In this document: in pieces, positions 47,868 through 60,977 of the stretch
Position numbering within the stretch: position 1 is the first letter of the stretch
How the letters are laid out: each line of letters starts with the position of its first letter
Source of the DNA: Homarus americanus
Taxonomy: Eukaryota > Arthropoda > Malacostraca > Decapoda > Nephropidae
Assembly: GCF_018991925.1 (NCBI RefSeq)
Contig: NW_024744462.1
Coordinates: 164,001-228,000, forward strand
Direction: 5' to 3'
DNA length: 64,000 bases
The notes under the pieces: generated by a model
Database searches by the model: none
The model's input: the letters and a program-made list of their open reading frames with translations, nothing else
Told to the model about the DNA's origin: nothing
Translations under genes and position numbers: made by a program

Positions 47868-48945
47868 GTGTTCCTTCGTGTAGAAAGAGTTTTTAACCTC
47901 GCGGTGTCCTCTGGTAAATGGTGTACGTCAGCGGTCTCTGAGGTAAATGAGTTAATATTTATCTCAGGACTCTTTTTGTCGTCTTCCCCTGACGATAGGT
48001 ACAGTTTAGAGGCGGAGAACAGCGACGATCACTTAGCCTCATGTGAGTATAAATGGGATAAGAGCCTCGTGTTTACCCGACCAGATGACCACAACACTCT
48101 GATAGCCCCTCCCTCTGTTGCCACGTCGCCTCTGATATCAGCGGATTTCAGGTGTTCCCTGGAGGAGAAGTAGTGAGCGGTGGCAGCTGCGCATGCCTCA
48201 CAAAGCTCCGAGCCTTCATGATACGAGTAAAGTACCGAGCAGCAAAGTTGTTTAAGCTGGTGTAAATTAAATGAAGATTCAGGGAGAGCTGGCACACCCA
48301 CGCTACAAGATGAATGCGTAAGAGGTTTCAACACCCTGTTAAGAGGTTCGTAAGAGGCTTTTCTGTATCTCGATCCCACAGGGCGGCCGGAGACGTGCAC
48401 AGAAAAAAAATGGAAAAAAAATATCAGGATTTTTATGTTTTTTTTACCCATTTATGACAGCGGGTATCATATCCAGGATTATTGTACCAGATTGTAGAGC
48501 TGTTGACGGCGTTGGGTTAGTGTTGGTCACCAGTCACGGGTACAGACACACGAGCATCAACAAGTGGCAGAGGCAGATAGTGATCCAAGTTCACGCGTTA
48601 ATACCCGGCTGGCCCACTGTGTGCCCCTCTCCACCACCACCACAAGCCGCTCGCCGGGATAGTCTACCAACAAGACACCGCTCTAGCTGGCGTAGGGCAA
48701 ATGGGCCTGTCCACGAGATGAGGCGAGATAGTGAGACGCTAGTTGAGTGGACCCGCCTGGGAGACGGCGTGGAGATGCCTGAGAGATGGAGGGAGGAGAT
48801 AGACGGGGATACACAGCCGCGTCACAACCTCCCAACTCTTGTTTTTGTCACAGTGACGAGACTGTCGACTCGAACGACGCAGCCTGGACCAGCCAAGACA
48901 TGGGAGGAGTGTGTGGCAGGTGAGGGAAGAAGGAGGAGAGGATAA
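47868..48945 (+). other. Complex island with exon-like segments
   Basis: About 1.1 kb without tandem repeats and with moderate CpG. Plus-strand frames of 101 (47868-48173) and 163 codons (48454-48945) occur, and a 140-codon frame lies on the minus strand (48029-48451). Exon-like pieces: about 47999-48150 (acceptor CTTCCCCTGACGATAG, donor TTTCAG|GTGTTC, peptide containing NSDDHLASCEYKWDKSLVF), and 48854-48919 (acceptor TTGTTTTTGTCACAG, donor GGCAG|GTGAGG, peptide DETVDSNDAAWTSQDMGGVC). The pieces are not linked by a proven frame and no family is recognised. Confidence 0.3.
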
Positions 48946-49310
48946 AGAGGTAGAGAGGAAGGAGGGTTAATATTCAGATGAGCTCGTGGGAGGAGGGGTT
49001 AAGAGAGAGAGAAAAAGGGAGAGGAGGAGGGAGAGAAGTTGTCATCAAGGTGATAGCAGGCCTAGGGTTGTATAGGCCTATAAACGTCTTGCTTCAGCAG
49101 CTGTGTGGTATTGTGTCGCGTCCTACGTTTTCCTTATCTATGGGTTCAGTATATGGCGCTAGACAGAGACCTTTAGTAAGTAATTATTATGCTGGTGAGA
49201 GATATATCCCAGCGAGTGTACAGGTGTGTTTCATACTGTTATAGTGATGAAATGAATGTTCCTTATTGACTAACTCGACTGATTTCTCGAAGTGTGAATG
49301 TGTGTAGGTC
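48946..49310. other. Unique sequence
   Basis: Purine-rich at 48980-49035, otherwise unique; no gene. Confidence 0.5.
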
Positions 49311-49311
49311 T

Positions 49312-49350
<39 letters not shown>

Positions 49351-49408
49351 ACGTGTGTGCTTGCGTGTACGTGTGTGCTTACGTGTACGTGTGTGCTTGC
49401 GTGTGTTC
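49311..49408. repeat. (GT)n plus GTACGTGTGTGCTTGC repeat
   Basis: GT run followed by about four copies of a 16-18 bp derivative. Confidence 0.93.
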
Positions 49409-50797
49409 GTATATAAACATAATTCTTCCTGGCCCCTCGTTCATGGCTTCCCTATCATTGCTCTAATATTGATGGCCAGGTCGTGTCTCGTGAATAAGTC
49501 TATATCCATAATACATCTTGTTGGTATCTGGTCAAATGTACCCATGACCTAATGCCCTAATCTAAATACACCCTAACCTACCCATTAGGACCAATTAGGA
49601 CTATAACCCCCATTCCTACTAGTTAGATTAGCTAAGTTAAAGCTATGTTAGAAATAATGGGGTATATTCAGCAACTTATATTATACTATTTTATACTTCT
49701 TCGCATTATAATTCAGGTTGACACTTTATGTTGTCACCTGATATATTGTGAAGTCTGGGGACGACAAGACACATATATCCGCATAACATAACACTGCCGC
49801 CATTATAATCCCCTTGTGATATATTCCACACACACACACACACACACAAAACCACGTTAGCGTCCAGGGTTGTAGTCAATCATCAGCTGTGACAGTCAAA
49901 GCATGAAGCAAGGGGGAGGGGGGGGAGAGAGAGAACGCCACGATAATTAAACATGCTAATTAGACCCACGTGATTGTTGTCATAAAAACCGAATTATTGG
50001 ATTAAACGTGGGTATTAGGAGGGGCTGTTGTGTGTGTGTCATAGCATTAGGGTGGGTCCAGGGCGTGTTAATATATAATTCAATGGATATATAACTTTGT
50101 CCTGGGATTAATGGCATAGTAAAGATTAACTATTATATGACGGAGTATAATTTTAGTGAGGATTACAGGGAAGGGAGATTGAATTTGAGGTTTGATAAGG
50201 TTGAAGTATACTGAAATATATGTTGTTGTTTTTTTACCTATGGATTAGTAGTGTACCAAAGATTAGCGACATGATATGACGACCAAATGGAATCTTTAAT
50301 AGATTTTTAACCGGTGATTATAAAGATTAGATATAACATGATATAATGGGAAGTATGATATAAGAGAAGAATTAGATCGAGTTGAATTAGAGGCTTCATA
50401 TAGTTTAGGTAGAGTATAATATTGAAGCCTTTGAAGCCTTTACTTTATGATTAACAGAATGCTAAACATTTGATAAAATTGAAAAGTAACAGAAATTGGA
50501 GGTTAGATACATAGCTAAGATTAAATAAGAGTTTTATGAAGGGAAAATATAAAGTTAATAGGAAATAATGAGGAGGCAAATATGTGGCTTGAGAGAGTTA
50601 GGTGAAGTATGAAGCTACCGTGATCTTAAGTGTTAATGTTAGGTTAAGTTTTGTTGGGTTTGGTTAGGTTAGGTTTATACAGTCTTTGTAGCATTTGTAT
50701 TATAAGAAAATGTTGAAAATATTAAGTGATGAATGATATTTATTGTATAAAGAATCACACCTGAGCAAGTCCAAGATTTAGGAACATCAGATGACAG
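49409..50797. other. AT-rich unique DNA
   Basis: CCTAA-like words near 49550-49580, GGTTAGG words at 50640-50670; no gene. Confidence 0.5.
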
Positions 50798-51090
50798 TTA
50801 CTTTACTTGAACACCTTCGCCACCTGTCAGCGTATTAGTCGGTAGGGCCGTCAGGAAGTTCTCTGTTACACACTGTTGACAAGTCCTGAACATATTCCAG
50901 TGTTGGCCATGTCTAGTGTTAAAGGAACTCAAACACGGCGCTGTCACAACGTTCTCTGGCAGGTTATTCCGAGAGTTAAACACAACCCTTACTACAGACA
51001 CATGAAGTCTTTCTCTATTCTGTACTGATAACTCCTCTAACTTTAGTCTCTGCTGTCTGGTTGGGACTGAAGATGTTTTATAATAACCTA
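50798..51090 (-). mobile_element. LINE reverse transcriptase C-terminal fragment
   Basis: The minus-strand frame reads RQQRLKLEELSVQNRERL, then VVRVVFNSRNNLPENVVTAP followed by a region with FNTRHGQHW. It matches the C-terminal pattern of CR1/jockey-type elements (…R..F.SRV…WN.LP..VV.AP.LN.FK…). The Trp of the usual WN.LP is replaced. The catalytic part is missing. Truncated and probably inactive. Confidence 0.65.
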
Positions 51091-51834
51091 AATTGAGAGG
51101 AGGAACTGGTAATATCTTTAATAATTTAGAGGGCAGAGGCTTTTCTCACCTGAATAAAATCGTTTGGCGTTACCCAGAATAACATACCTATCTGCGGCAC
51201 TGGCCTGTAAGGGGTTAATTATTGTACTGTAGGGCAACTAGCTTCTAGTAATATACTCAATACTCAGATAATTTGCAGTTTTTTTTATTGTTTGATTTGT
51301 AAGAAATAAAGACTAAGTAGTGTTCAGAATGCATGGATTAGTTACAGTTACCCATGACTATATATTAAATGGCATCGTTTTCTTTGACAACTTGTATGGA
51401 GAGGAACCGTTTTCTCTAAAGTAAATAGTAGTTGTATTGTTGACTGTTGTACTTAAATTGTTTATCTAAGACATCTAACTAACTTAAATTTAACTTAATT
51501 TATATTCTAAAATCTAGACGAAGGTGTGAAAATTGTGTGTCGAAATCTTTATCGGTAATGAATCCTGTTCAACCGGAGTTTTATTTTTTCGGTTAAATAC
51601 ATCACGTGTAATAAAATTTTGTTAACATTTATCAAGAAAAACAATCCCCTGGACACCAACCACTCACAACAGATCGCTCACTACCAACATGAAATTTCAA
51701 ATATTTTATGAAATTCAAACATAATCTTTAATGGGATTTTGTTGTGTTTCTTTAGTACTGTAAGAAGAGTCATCTGTATTGATTTGGTTATGTATGTCTC
51801 AGCACTGTAGGCTCTCAGGCGGCGTAGTATATAA
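51091..51834. other. AT-rich unique DNA
   Basis: Possibly decayed LINE at 51091-51190; otherwise nothing recognised. Confidence 0.5.
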
Positions 51835-52080
51835 TGAAGATGTATAAGTGTTTCCCAGCCTCTGTGTGAAGAAGATTTTCCTCATGTTCGTTCTGCATGA
51901 TAACTTGGCGAGTTTATTGGTGGCGTGTGACATGACACAGAAATGGCCCGGGTTCACGTTTTCCATCCGCTTTCAGGATTCTTAATGTTTCAATGAGATC
52001 TGCCCTATTGTGCCTTGTCTGAAGGGTTGTTAGTCCTATGGCCCTCAGTGTACCTGGATACTCGAGCTGACATAGATATC
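51835..52080 (-). mobile_element. LINE RT C-terminal fragment with a frameshift
   Basis: On the minus strand one frame reads TLQTRHNRADLIETLRIL and, after a frame change, another reads LSCRTNMRKIFFTQRLGNTY. Both match the end of CR1-like reverse transcriptases (L..R..RADLIET.KI…R…RK.FF.QR). The shift and stops mark it as dead. Confidence 0.7.
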
Positions 52081-52797
52081 TAATGGACTGAGAATTCAGG
52101 CGTTTTGAGGGACCACATCACATCTTTAATATATAACGTAAAGTAAAGTTTTTCTTGCACAGTTTTTTTATTTATAATTTTTTCACCAAACACCATGATA
52201 GAGAAGTAATAATTATGTTACCTGACCTATACGGCATGTTAGCATATTTCTATGACATACACAATAGGAACTCTATCCTTGAGATGTGGCTATTAAAGCT
52301 ATTAAGGCTATTTTATTTTGTTTATTCTTTTTAATATATATTTAGGTATCAGGATGAGCCCGTGTAAATAGTAATAGAATAAATGGGTGAGAAGTACAAT
52401 AAAATAGTTTACAATTAAAAGACATACGTTTTCTATGATAGTAATACTAAAGAGAATTTTACTTGGGTAACTTAGGTAAAAAAATATAAACAGTTATTAT
52501 GTAAACGAAAAACTCGTGTAACCAGTATTTTCTATACTATTCTAATAGAATCATTTAAAAGAATACCAGGAGCCTTTATAAGTCAATTAAAATAAAGGTG
52601 GATATTCATGTTTAACTTCTAACTCCTCCCAGTACTGTGCCTAACTGTTCTGTGAAGCCTTTGGGGGCATTTGAAACCGCTGTAATTGATGTAACAACAT
52701 AATTAATTCATTACTATGATTAAATGAATCAAGCAGCCTCCTGGTCACAGATCACTGACAGCTTTGTCGGACATTCTGGGTCAAATTGCCTTATTAT
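52081..52797. other. AT-rich unique DNA
   Basis: No gene recognised. Confidence 0.5.
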
Positions 52798-53088
52798 CAG
52801 GGGCGGATCCAGGAATGTCAAAGGGGGGGGGGGTGCCCAAGAAGTTGTAGGTGGAAGAACATGGCGAGCACAGCGAGCCCACCCAGAATTTTTTTGGAAA
52901 TCTGAGGAATATCATTGGCATCTTAAGGCCATGTGCACTTGTTATTAGGAGATATTCTGAGATCAATGGTAATTATTTTCTACTATACAAAAATGCCTGA
53001 GTACAATACTGCATTAAAGAAAAAGTATTGGAATTTTCTGATGAAAAAGGGTTTCCGGACCCCCAGAACCCTCCTGGATCCGCCCCTG
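52798..53088. mobile_element. MITE-like element with 17-bp perfect terminal inverted repeats
   Basis: Left end CAGGGGCGGATCCAGGA (52798-52814) and its exact reverse complement (53072-53088) bound 291 bp. TAT flanks both ends (52795-52797 and 53089-53091), a possible 3-bp target duplication. Interior bases hold a G run and CCGGACCCCCAGAACC near the right end. It has no transposase; the short frames inside are not genes. The superfamily cannot be assigned from the ends alone. Confidence 0.85.
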
Positions 53089-53348
53089 TATTGTTTACAA
53101 CTGTTGTATACTGTATCTGCACTGTCTAGGTACAGTCCTCCGCACTCCACGTGCAAAAAAAGCTTGAGTGTTTGAAAGGATGTGGCACCACCGTGTTTGT
53201 TTACATCCCAGGTAATTACGTGAATGAGCTGGCTAATGACTTAGAATAGAAGTTAGTTTTGATCTCAGAATGCAGGCATTTTTAGTCTGAGTCATGTTTT
53301 ATACAGAGTATCACCTAGGACGCCATTAACCCATTAGCCGTCTGTTGT

Positions 53349-53430
53349 ACAGTGGCGGTGTGAAATGGCGTATAGAGCCCCCCCCCCCCTCCCCCCCAGG
53401 TCTCTATACGTCATTTCACACCGTCCCTGT
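53349..53430. mobile_element. Foldback (hairpin) element
   Basis: Two 29-bp arms (53349-53377 and 53402-53430) are reverse complements with three mismatches (GTGTGAAATG(G/A)CGTATAGAG core), around a 24-bp C-rich loop. No target duplication is evident. Confidence 0.75.
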
Positions 53431-53489
53431 CCGAGTGTATCTAGTTAGTAAACCATCCTTATTCTTTGAATGATTATTATTATCATTAT

Positions 53490-53630
<141 letters not shown>

Positions 53631-53820
53631 TTGGTTGTATTTAATACTCAGTCAAAGAATTTCCAGTGGGTTGTTGTTGTCATTACTACGGTTCAACAAC
53701 GAAAGTCATTAAGCGCGTAGCATGGTTAGGTATGCTGTACACTAGTCTAGGAAACGAAAAACATATAACCCTCTGCTCCATTAAAGTTTTTATACCAACA
53801 ATTCATGCCTGTTCTAAAAG

Positions 53821-53998
53821 ATCATAAGGAAATTCTTCTTCACACAGAGGCTGGTAGACCTATGGAACCGTCTACCACCCCAACCCGCGGCATCAACAAC
53901 AGTACTGGGTTTCAAAATACACTTAGACAAAGTTCCTACACAGACCATTGGCTGCCTTCATAATTATGGACTTAAATTCGTAATTCTAAAAACTTAAC
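53821..53998 (+). mobile_element. LINE RT C-terminal fragment
   Basis: The plus-strand frame reads IIRKFFFTQRLVDLWNRLPP, then a part with TTVLGFKIHLDK, and stops at 53996-53998. The IRKxFFxQRxVxxWNxLP signature is typical of the extreme C-terminus of CR1/jockey-like reverse transcriptases. The upstream codon frame is closed at 53815, so this is a short 5'-truncated copy. Confidence 0.8.
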
Positions 53999-54568
53999 CT
54001 GAAACTATCGTATCCCTCTGAAGGTATTGATGTTGTTGCTATATATTGTACTATTTAAATCTATTTATTTTTTATTTTTCAGATGACTTTTTAAGAGATA
54101 ATTCTCAAAGGTTCGAAACTCAAGACAAATAAAATTGTACGACGTAAAAAAATAAAATCAGATTGTAAATAATTTCTTTTGGACATTGAGACTAAACGTT
54201 CATTATAGTGCGAAGATCATTATATCATTACATAAACTATAGTTATTTTGAACTATTACGATACATAATACACAAATAAACCTAACACAGGACAAGTCTC
54301 CCATCCACCATGTTGTTAGGTTAATAATAGGGACACCGGTTGAGTATTTCTTTTATTTAACAAATATTAAAATCTGGTAGGTTGTATATGGTCAACTGCA
54401 GTGTGAACCTGACCACAACGGCAACATTACGCGTGTACTAAGAAGCGGAGAAACTCGACTACCATTGTAATTTGATTGGGAATTTGATTTTCACAGTTCA
54501 AAAACAGTTCTTCACTAATACATAACTTACATACATTCTAAATATATGTAGTGTTGTTAGCATTAATA
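53999..54568. other. AT-rich unique DNA
   Basis: GGTTCGAAACTC followed by AATAAA near 54110-54130 looks superficially tRNA/SINE-like but lacks an upstream A box. Confidence 0.5.
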
Positions 54569-54583
54569 TTATTTTTATTATTC

Positions 54584-54650
<67 letters not shown>

Positions 54651-54762
54651 CATCATACATTACATAATGATGACATTTCACCAATACATAATTCACAGAT
54701 ATTCTAAATATATGTAGATTATTATTATTATTATTATTATTATTATCATCATTATTATTATA
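54569..54762. repeat. Two (TTA)n runs in a duplicated segment
   Basis: TTA runs at about 54580-54650 and 54719-54762. Each is preceded by ATTCTAAATATATGTAG and followed by CATCAT and ATTACA(T/C)A, so the microsatellite lies in a local roughly 140-bp tandem duplication whose traces continue to about 54880. Confidence 0.88.
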
Positions 54763-55734
54763 AATTACACAATGGTGACGTATCATCAATATATAATGTA
54801 TGTACATCCAAAATATATGCATTGTATTTCTGTAGCTTACATACTGATGATAGTTCACCAGTACATAGGTTACATAAATGCTGTGTATATACATATTTCA
54901 CCATAGGAATTACATAGTCAAGTAGCATGTATGCAAGTGTATGTATGTATGTTTTTCTTGCTCAAAAGTTGATAATATGCGTTTTTTTCGACTGTGAAGG
55001 GTAGAACTTACTGACGTGCAGGAAAACAGAAAAACTAAAAAAACAACAAAAACACGAGGGGTTTGCGAGGTAGTTCTGGCTGTGTGTAAAATGAACACTC
55101 ATACAGGTGTTTGTGACTCAGGTGTAGGTGAGTCAGACAGGTGGTATAGGTGAATCTCTCAACCGTTGGTGAATAACTATGTGTGTGTTGGTGAACCGTA
55201 TGTCTGAAAAAACAACTTAATATATACTAATCTTTATCACTTTTCAAGATATCATTTTTTAATAAATCAAAATATCACGTATAGATCTGATGTAAATATA
55301 CAATTGAATGTTTATGATTTTTTGACAAATTACAATATTTCGGGGTTTTATATAAATTCTGAATCTCTCCCCCTCCCACCCCCCCTAAGAGGTACTCTTT
55401 GGGGGGGTGGGTTACATAATTTTGGGGGTCTGATTCATATTAAATATTTGTTAATTACTAAACAATAAAACAGTAGTAGCGAGAAGGAATTACAATACGG
55501 AAATATTTTATGTGAGATTTTTTATTCTTTTTTGTTAATTGCTAGTTAGAAAATTATTGAATATTATAGATGAGATGATTATAGATTATATAATAAGTCT
55601 ATAGGATATTTTGCACCAGCGTCCACGACTGTTGTTTTGTGAAGAGAATTTTATTTGTTTTTGTCTTTTATTATTATACAGCAGCAACAACAACAACAAG
55701 AAGCCGATGTTGTGAGTTAGGGTGAGAGAGCGCG
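54763..55734. other. AT-rich unique DNA
   Basis: Poly-G/C patches near 55370-55430; no gene. Confidence 0.5.
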
Positions 55735-55975
55735 AAAACGAGACGAACGCAAAGGGGAAAAACGCGAAAAATAAGACATCACGGAACTGAAACCGCGAAA
55801 GTGAGACAAACTGCCCAGAATAATACCGCGCAAGTAAAAGTAACTGAAGAAGGTGAAAGTGGGAGCAGCTAGTGGACCTAATACAGCGAAAGTTAGACCA
55901 TGAAAGTAAAACCCGCGTCCCTGCCGCGACATTCGGACCATGGAAGTATGATAACGAAACTGAAACCAATGGCGT
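55735..55975. repeat. Degenerate GCGAAAGTGAGAC repeat, then (GA)n
   Basis: Irregular copies of ACCGCGAAAGTGAGACAA over about 240 bp, ending with GAAACTGAAACC. A (GA)n run follows at about 56010-56043. Confidence 0.65.
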
Positions 55976-56009
55976 CTTTCTCAAGAATCTGCTACCAAGA
56001 GATATCCCA

Positions 56010-56048
<39 letters not shown>

Positions 56049-56280
56049 ACGTGGAAACCCGGAGACCAACTATCGCAAAAGCTATCTCAAGAAGCTATCT
56101 AAGGCTAAATATTTATTTATATATTACTGGACGTAATACTCCTTTATTGGAAAGCCACGTGGTCGACATGCTGTGTATTGCCTGCGGTGTATAACTTACG
56201 TGTTTTGTTAACGTTATATTCTTATGCTGATCGTCCCTCGCTTTAATAGTATGAATATGCAAATTATGTTAATGACTATG

Positions 56281-56640
56281 ACAGACCACCTGTGTTCCTC
56301 GGTGGATGTTATGACAGCTCACCTGTGTAACTTGGTGGGAGTTATGACAATGTACAAGTTTTGACGAATGTGTGTAAGCCTGTGACAGTGTGATTGTCAG
56401 CAGGAGATATGCCTGTGAATGGGTACGATAAACTGCATATGGGCATATAACAATCGCCCCATGTAAACAAATGGGTATATGACAAGGAGCTCCATGTCAG
56501 TGAATGGTTGCATGACAAGGCGCCACATATAAACAAATGGGTGCACGACAAAGACGCCTCTTGTCAACAACTGGGCATATGACTCGCGCTCTCTGTCAAC
56601 AAATGGATACATGACAAGCCCGCCCCCCATATCACCTTGT
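56281..56640. repeat. Degenerate 40-60 bp tandem repeat
   Basis: AACAAATGGGTATATGACAA and diverged relatives recur about every 40-60 bp, with CGCC/GCTC-containing linkers. Confidence 0.7.
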
Positions 56641-57560
56641 GAGTCATACATCATGCATTTTAATATGTTATGACAAAAGCGACGAACTTACCAAGTAAAA
56701 ATTAACTTATAACTAATGCGCTAACGCATACAGGCGTGGCTCGACGACACAAGTAACACATGTCCGTGACGAACGCACAGAACAGGCGGTAACGCGCGAA
56801 CCCTAGAGTTCCGCATTAGATGTTGACGTTGCAAAAATCAATATGACGGAAAGGGAAGATATAATACGACCCCGACTACCGTGACGCGAGACAACGGGAT
56901 CATGCTTCAGAGAATGGTGTAGACCAGTCAAATTGAGGCCAGCTGGACCTTACCCCTGCAAGACGCCTCAATAAGGGCTCGCCTGCTGCTGGTCGCCTGA
57001 CAGGGTGAAGCGCGGGTCAGTCACCTCTAAATTCTAAGGCATTCTGTAGTGTTCGAGGTGTGTTGTTGTGTACTGTTTAGTCTGGGATTGGTTGGAGATT
57101 TTTGTGGCTGCTTCATGTGCTGCTCGTGGACTGGCAGGAAAACAGGCAACCAGCAAGCCAGCAAGATAGGCAGTCAGATAAGTACATAGCCAGATAGATA
57201 TTCAGACACGTAAATACCTCGCCTGCTAACCAAATATCCAGGCAGTTAGATGGACGTCTACAAACGTAAGACCCACTTATATTGCGTCCCCACAAGTTAG
57301 GAAAATATGTTGCCTAAGAACTTTACTGAATAAAATCCAACACTTTAAGATTGGTCGTGATAAAGGAATGTCGTACTTTAACGTCGAAGAGTTCAGCTGT
57401 CGCTAGTGGAGTCACCTTTAGCAAGACGTTAGCGAGGAGACTTGCAACGATTTAAATGAATGGGAGAACCCGTGATAATGACGTGTGCGCCTCGCCTCTC
57501 GTAGTTCTCTCAGGCACAACGGTGTACCATGTCAGTGCCTCCTGCCCTGACACAGAGAGA
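56641..57560. other. Unique DNA with complex CpG-rich islands
   Basis: 56690-57040 and 57340-57560 are complex and CpG-containing (for example GCGCTAACGCATACAGGCGT), without arrays or supported exons. 57115-57190 has CAGCAAGCCAG/CAGATA short repeats. Confidence 0.35.
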
Positions 57561-59256
<1,696 letters not shown>

Positions 59257-59296
59257 TTGCACTATAAGATATATATTATGCTAGTATGATAATATT

Positions 59297-59377
59297 TTAT
59301 GTGGTAATCTTTGGGGCTTGATGAGATCGTGTTGTTGTTGAGTGTTTGAGGGAGGCTGATGAAGACCCTCTGTTGTC
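59297..59377 (-). CDS. Possible alternative terminal exon
   Basis: A strong acceptor on the minus strand (TTTTGTCTCTTCACCTGCAG) is followed by 26 codons and a TAA. Read in phase 0, as the upstream Gln-rich gene exons would require, the peptide starts DNRGSSSASLKHSTTT and ends RSHQAPKITT. It could be an alternative last exon spliced directly from the donor at 60977/60978, replacing the Gln-rich tail. An AATATA-type hexamer lies shortly downstream, but no canonical AATAAA was seen. The stretch is short and the open frame could be chance; the acceptor is the main support. Confidence 0.25.
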   Translation of the reverse strand, partial: DNRGSSSASLKHSTTTRSHQAPKITT

Positions 59378-60019
59378 CTGCAGGTGAAGAGACAAAACTA
59401 AGTACCACACCTTGAGAACGTCGGTCACGTCTCGCTTAACAATAAAAATAGCCAAAAAAAAGAAGAAGTTATATTTGTCAAACGATATATCATTAGCATC
59501 TAAGTTTTCTATTTATGTGGGTTTTTTTTATATATCTTAATTACAAAACTTTCTTTTCATAAGGTGTGTTATTTCTCGTCTTCATATATACATGTTATCA
59601 ACCCTCAACAGATCACACATTGCGGGGTGCCAACTTGAGTACCTGACGTTGTAAAATTGGGGGAAAGTTCCACTCTCTGATATAAAAACACAGGAAATAC
59701 TAATTATCAGAAAAATATTGCCAAACAACTTTGCTCTGTCAGTCATGCAGTGATTTTAACCATGGCCTCAAGTCCCTCTGGTGCAGCCATGGAGAATTAA
59801 CAGTAGAAGTTGGTGTCGCCTATCTGCCTGTACCAGCGATTGGGTCATCACTAGGTAGGCAGAAAGCTGTCGGTGGCTGTCTCATTTTTGGACTTAGCTT
59901 CTACATGTTTAGAGAAGATTGTGTATTGCTGATTAATTCTTCTGTCATTCCTAACTGTAGGTGAAGGATCATCTGGGGTGTGTGTGAGTGTCCTGTGAGG
60001 GTCCATGGTCGGTGTGGCC
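59378..60019. other. Unique sequence between candidate 3' exons
   Basis: Mostly unique sequence. The plus strand carries a 77-codon open frame at 59731-59964 (Met-Leu-Cys start, ending NCR) with no recognisable domain. Its sequence looks like unique or old interspersed-repeat DNA rather than a proven gene. No splice-supported exon is visible on either strand. Confidence 0.4.
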
Positions 60020-60241
60020 TCAGGCAAGGGCCGTCAGCGGGTCCTGTTGCTGATCCTGCTGCATCTGGTGATATCGCTGTTGCTGTTGGTGATGCCTCTG
60101 CTGTTGATGCTGTTGTTGATGTTGCTGTTGATATTGTTGTTGATGTTGTTGTTGATGTTGTTGCTGATGTTGTTGCTCTCGTGAGGTCGTCTTGTGAGGT
60201 TGGTGTTGGGAGTAACCCTGAGAGGACTCACCACCGCCACC
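60020..60241 (-). CDS. 3' exon: Gln/His-rich C-terminus with stop
   Basis: On the minus strand a good acceptor (TTTCCTCTCTCCAG) precedes a 222-nt open stretch ending in TGA, giving 73 residues in phase 0. This matches the phase 0 donor of the exon at 60978-61129. The peptide starts GGGGESSQGYSQHQPHKTTS. It then runs into a (HQQQ)-like tract of about 40 residues with a few Y, R and M interruptions, and ends QDPLTALA. CAG and CAA codons are mixed, so this is not a pure CAG microsatellite. Polyglutamine tails of this kind are common in arthropod transcription factors and coactivators, but no DNA-binding domain is visible here. The antisense Val/Asp-rich frame over the same bases is a shadow. Whether this is the only terminal exon is uncertain; see 59297-59377. 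Confidence 0.6.
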   Translation of the reverse strand, partial: GGGGESSQGYSQHQPHKTTSREQQHQQQHQQQHQQQYQQQHQQQHQQQRHHQQQQRYHQMQQDQQQDPLTALA

Positions 60242-60977
60242 CTGGAGAGAGGAAAGAATTACTCTGTGTAGACCAAGAGGACGTGGTGGTGTGGGCATAA
60301 TGCTGAAGGGAATCTGTTACACCTTATGAGGGAAAGTTAATCACACCAAACATCCAGTTCAGTTACTTAATTCTAGATGCTCGACATTATTCTACTGAGT
60401 AAGACACGATATCATTTCATTGTTTAAGTAGAGATTATCACCAGAGACGATGTATTTTATGTTTGTGGATATTTCAAGGTAGTGACACAGACACACACAT
60501 ACCATTAAGTCATAAGTTTGAATATTTTATAGAAATTTAAATATGAAATTATATGTATATTATTGATTGATAGAGAGCGTAAAAGAAACTATTAAGACAT
60601 TTTTATCAATTTAAATTCTATTATTGACTTTGAAATTATTAAATAAATGAGATAAACTGAAGATTAAACGCTCTTGCTAATTTCACATGAAGATTAACCA
60701 TCCTAAGGCGAATTGTGGGTTAGGTTAAGTTAGGTTAACATTAGAATGGTTAGTGCTCAAGTGAAATAAGTTGGGGTGCCTAATCTTCAAGTGACCCAAG
60801 AAATCAAAACAAGAATAAAGTTGGGTCAGATTAAATTAGGTTAGGCAAGGTTGGGCTAGGTTAGCATTAGGGTGGTTGATCTTCAGGTGAAATAAGCTGA
60901 GGGTCTAATTTTCAGGTGATACAAGGTGAGGGTCTAATTTTCAGGTGATACAACAAAAATATTAAAAAGTGTATTAC
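60242..60977 (-). other. Intron of the Gln-rich gene, with TTAGG-like words
   Basis: AT-rich intron bounded by GT and AG on the minus strand. It contains several GGTTAGGTTA-type words between about 60715 and 60870, and a twice-repeated phrase (GGTCTAATTTTCAGGTGATA) near 60903-60952. Confidence 0.5.

Noticed and set aside
54100..54135. B-box-like GGTTCGAAACTC as a tRNA or SINE
   Set aside because: No A box or cloverleaf arms upstream, and no second copy seen.
59980..60300. 106-codon plus-strand Val/Asp/Ala-rich frame
   Set aside because: It is the antisense of the Gln/His-rich minus-strand exon, which has matching splice phases.
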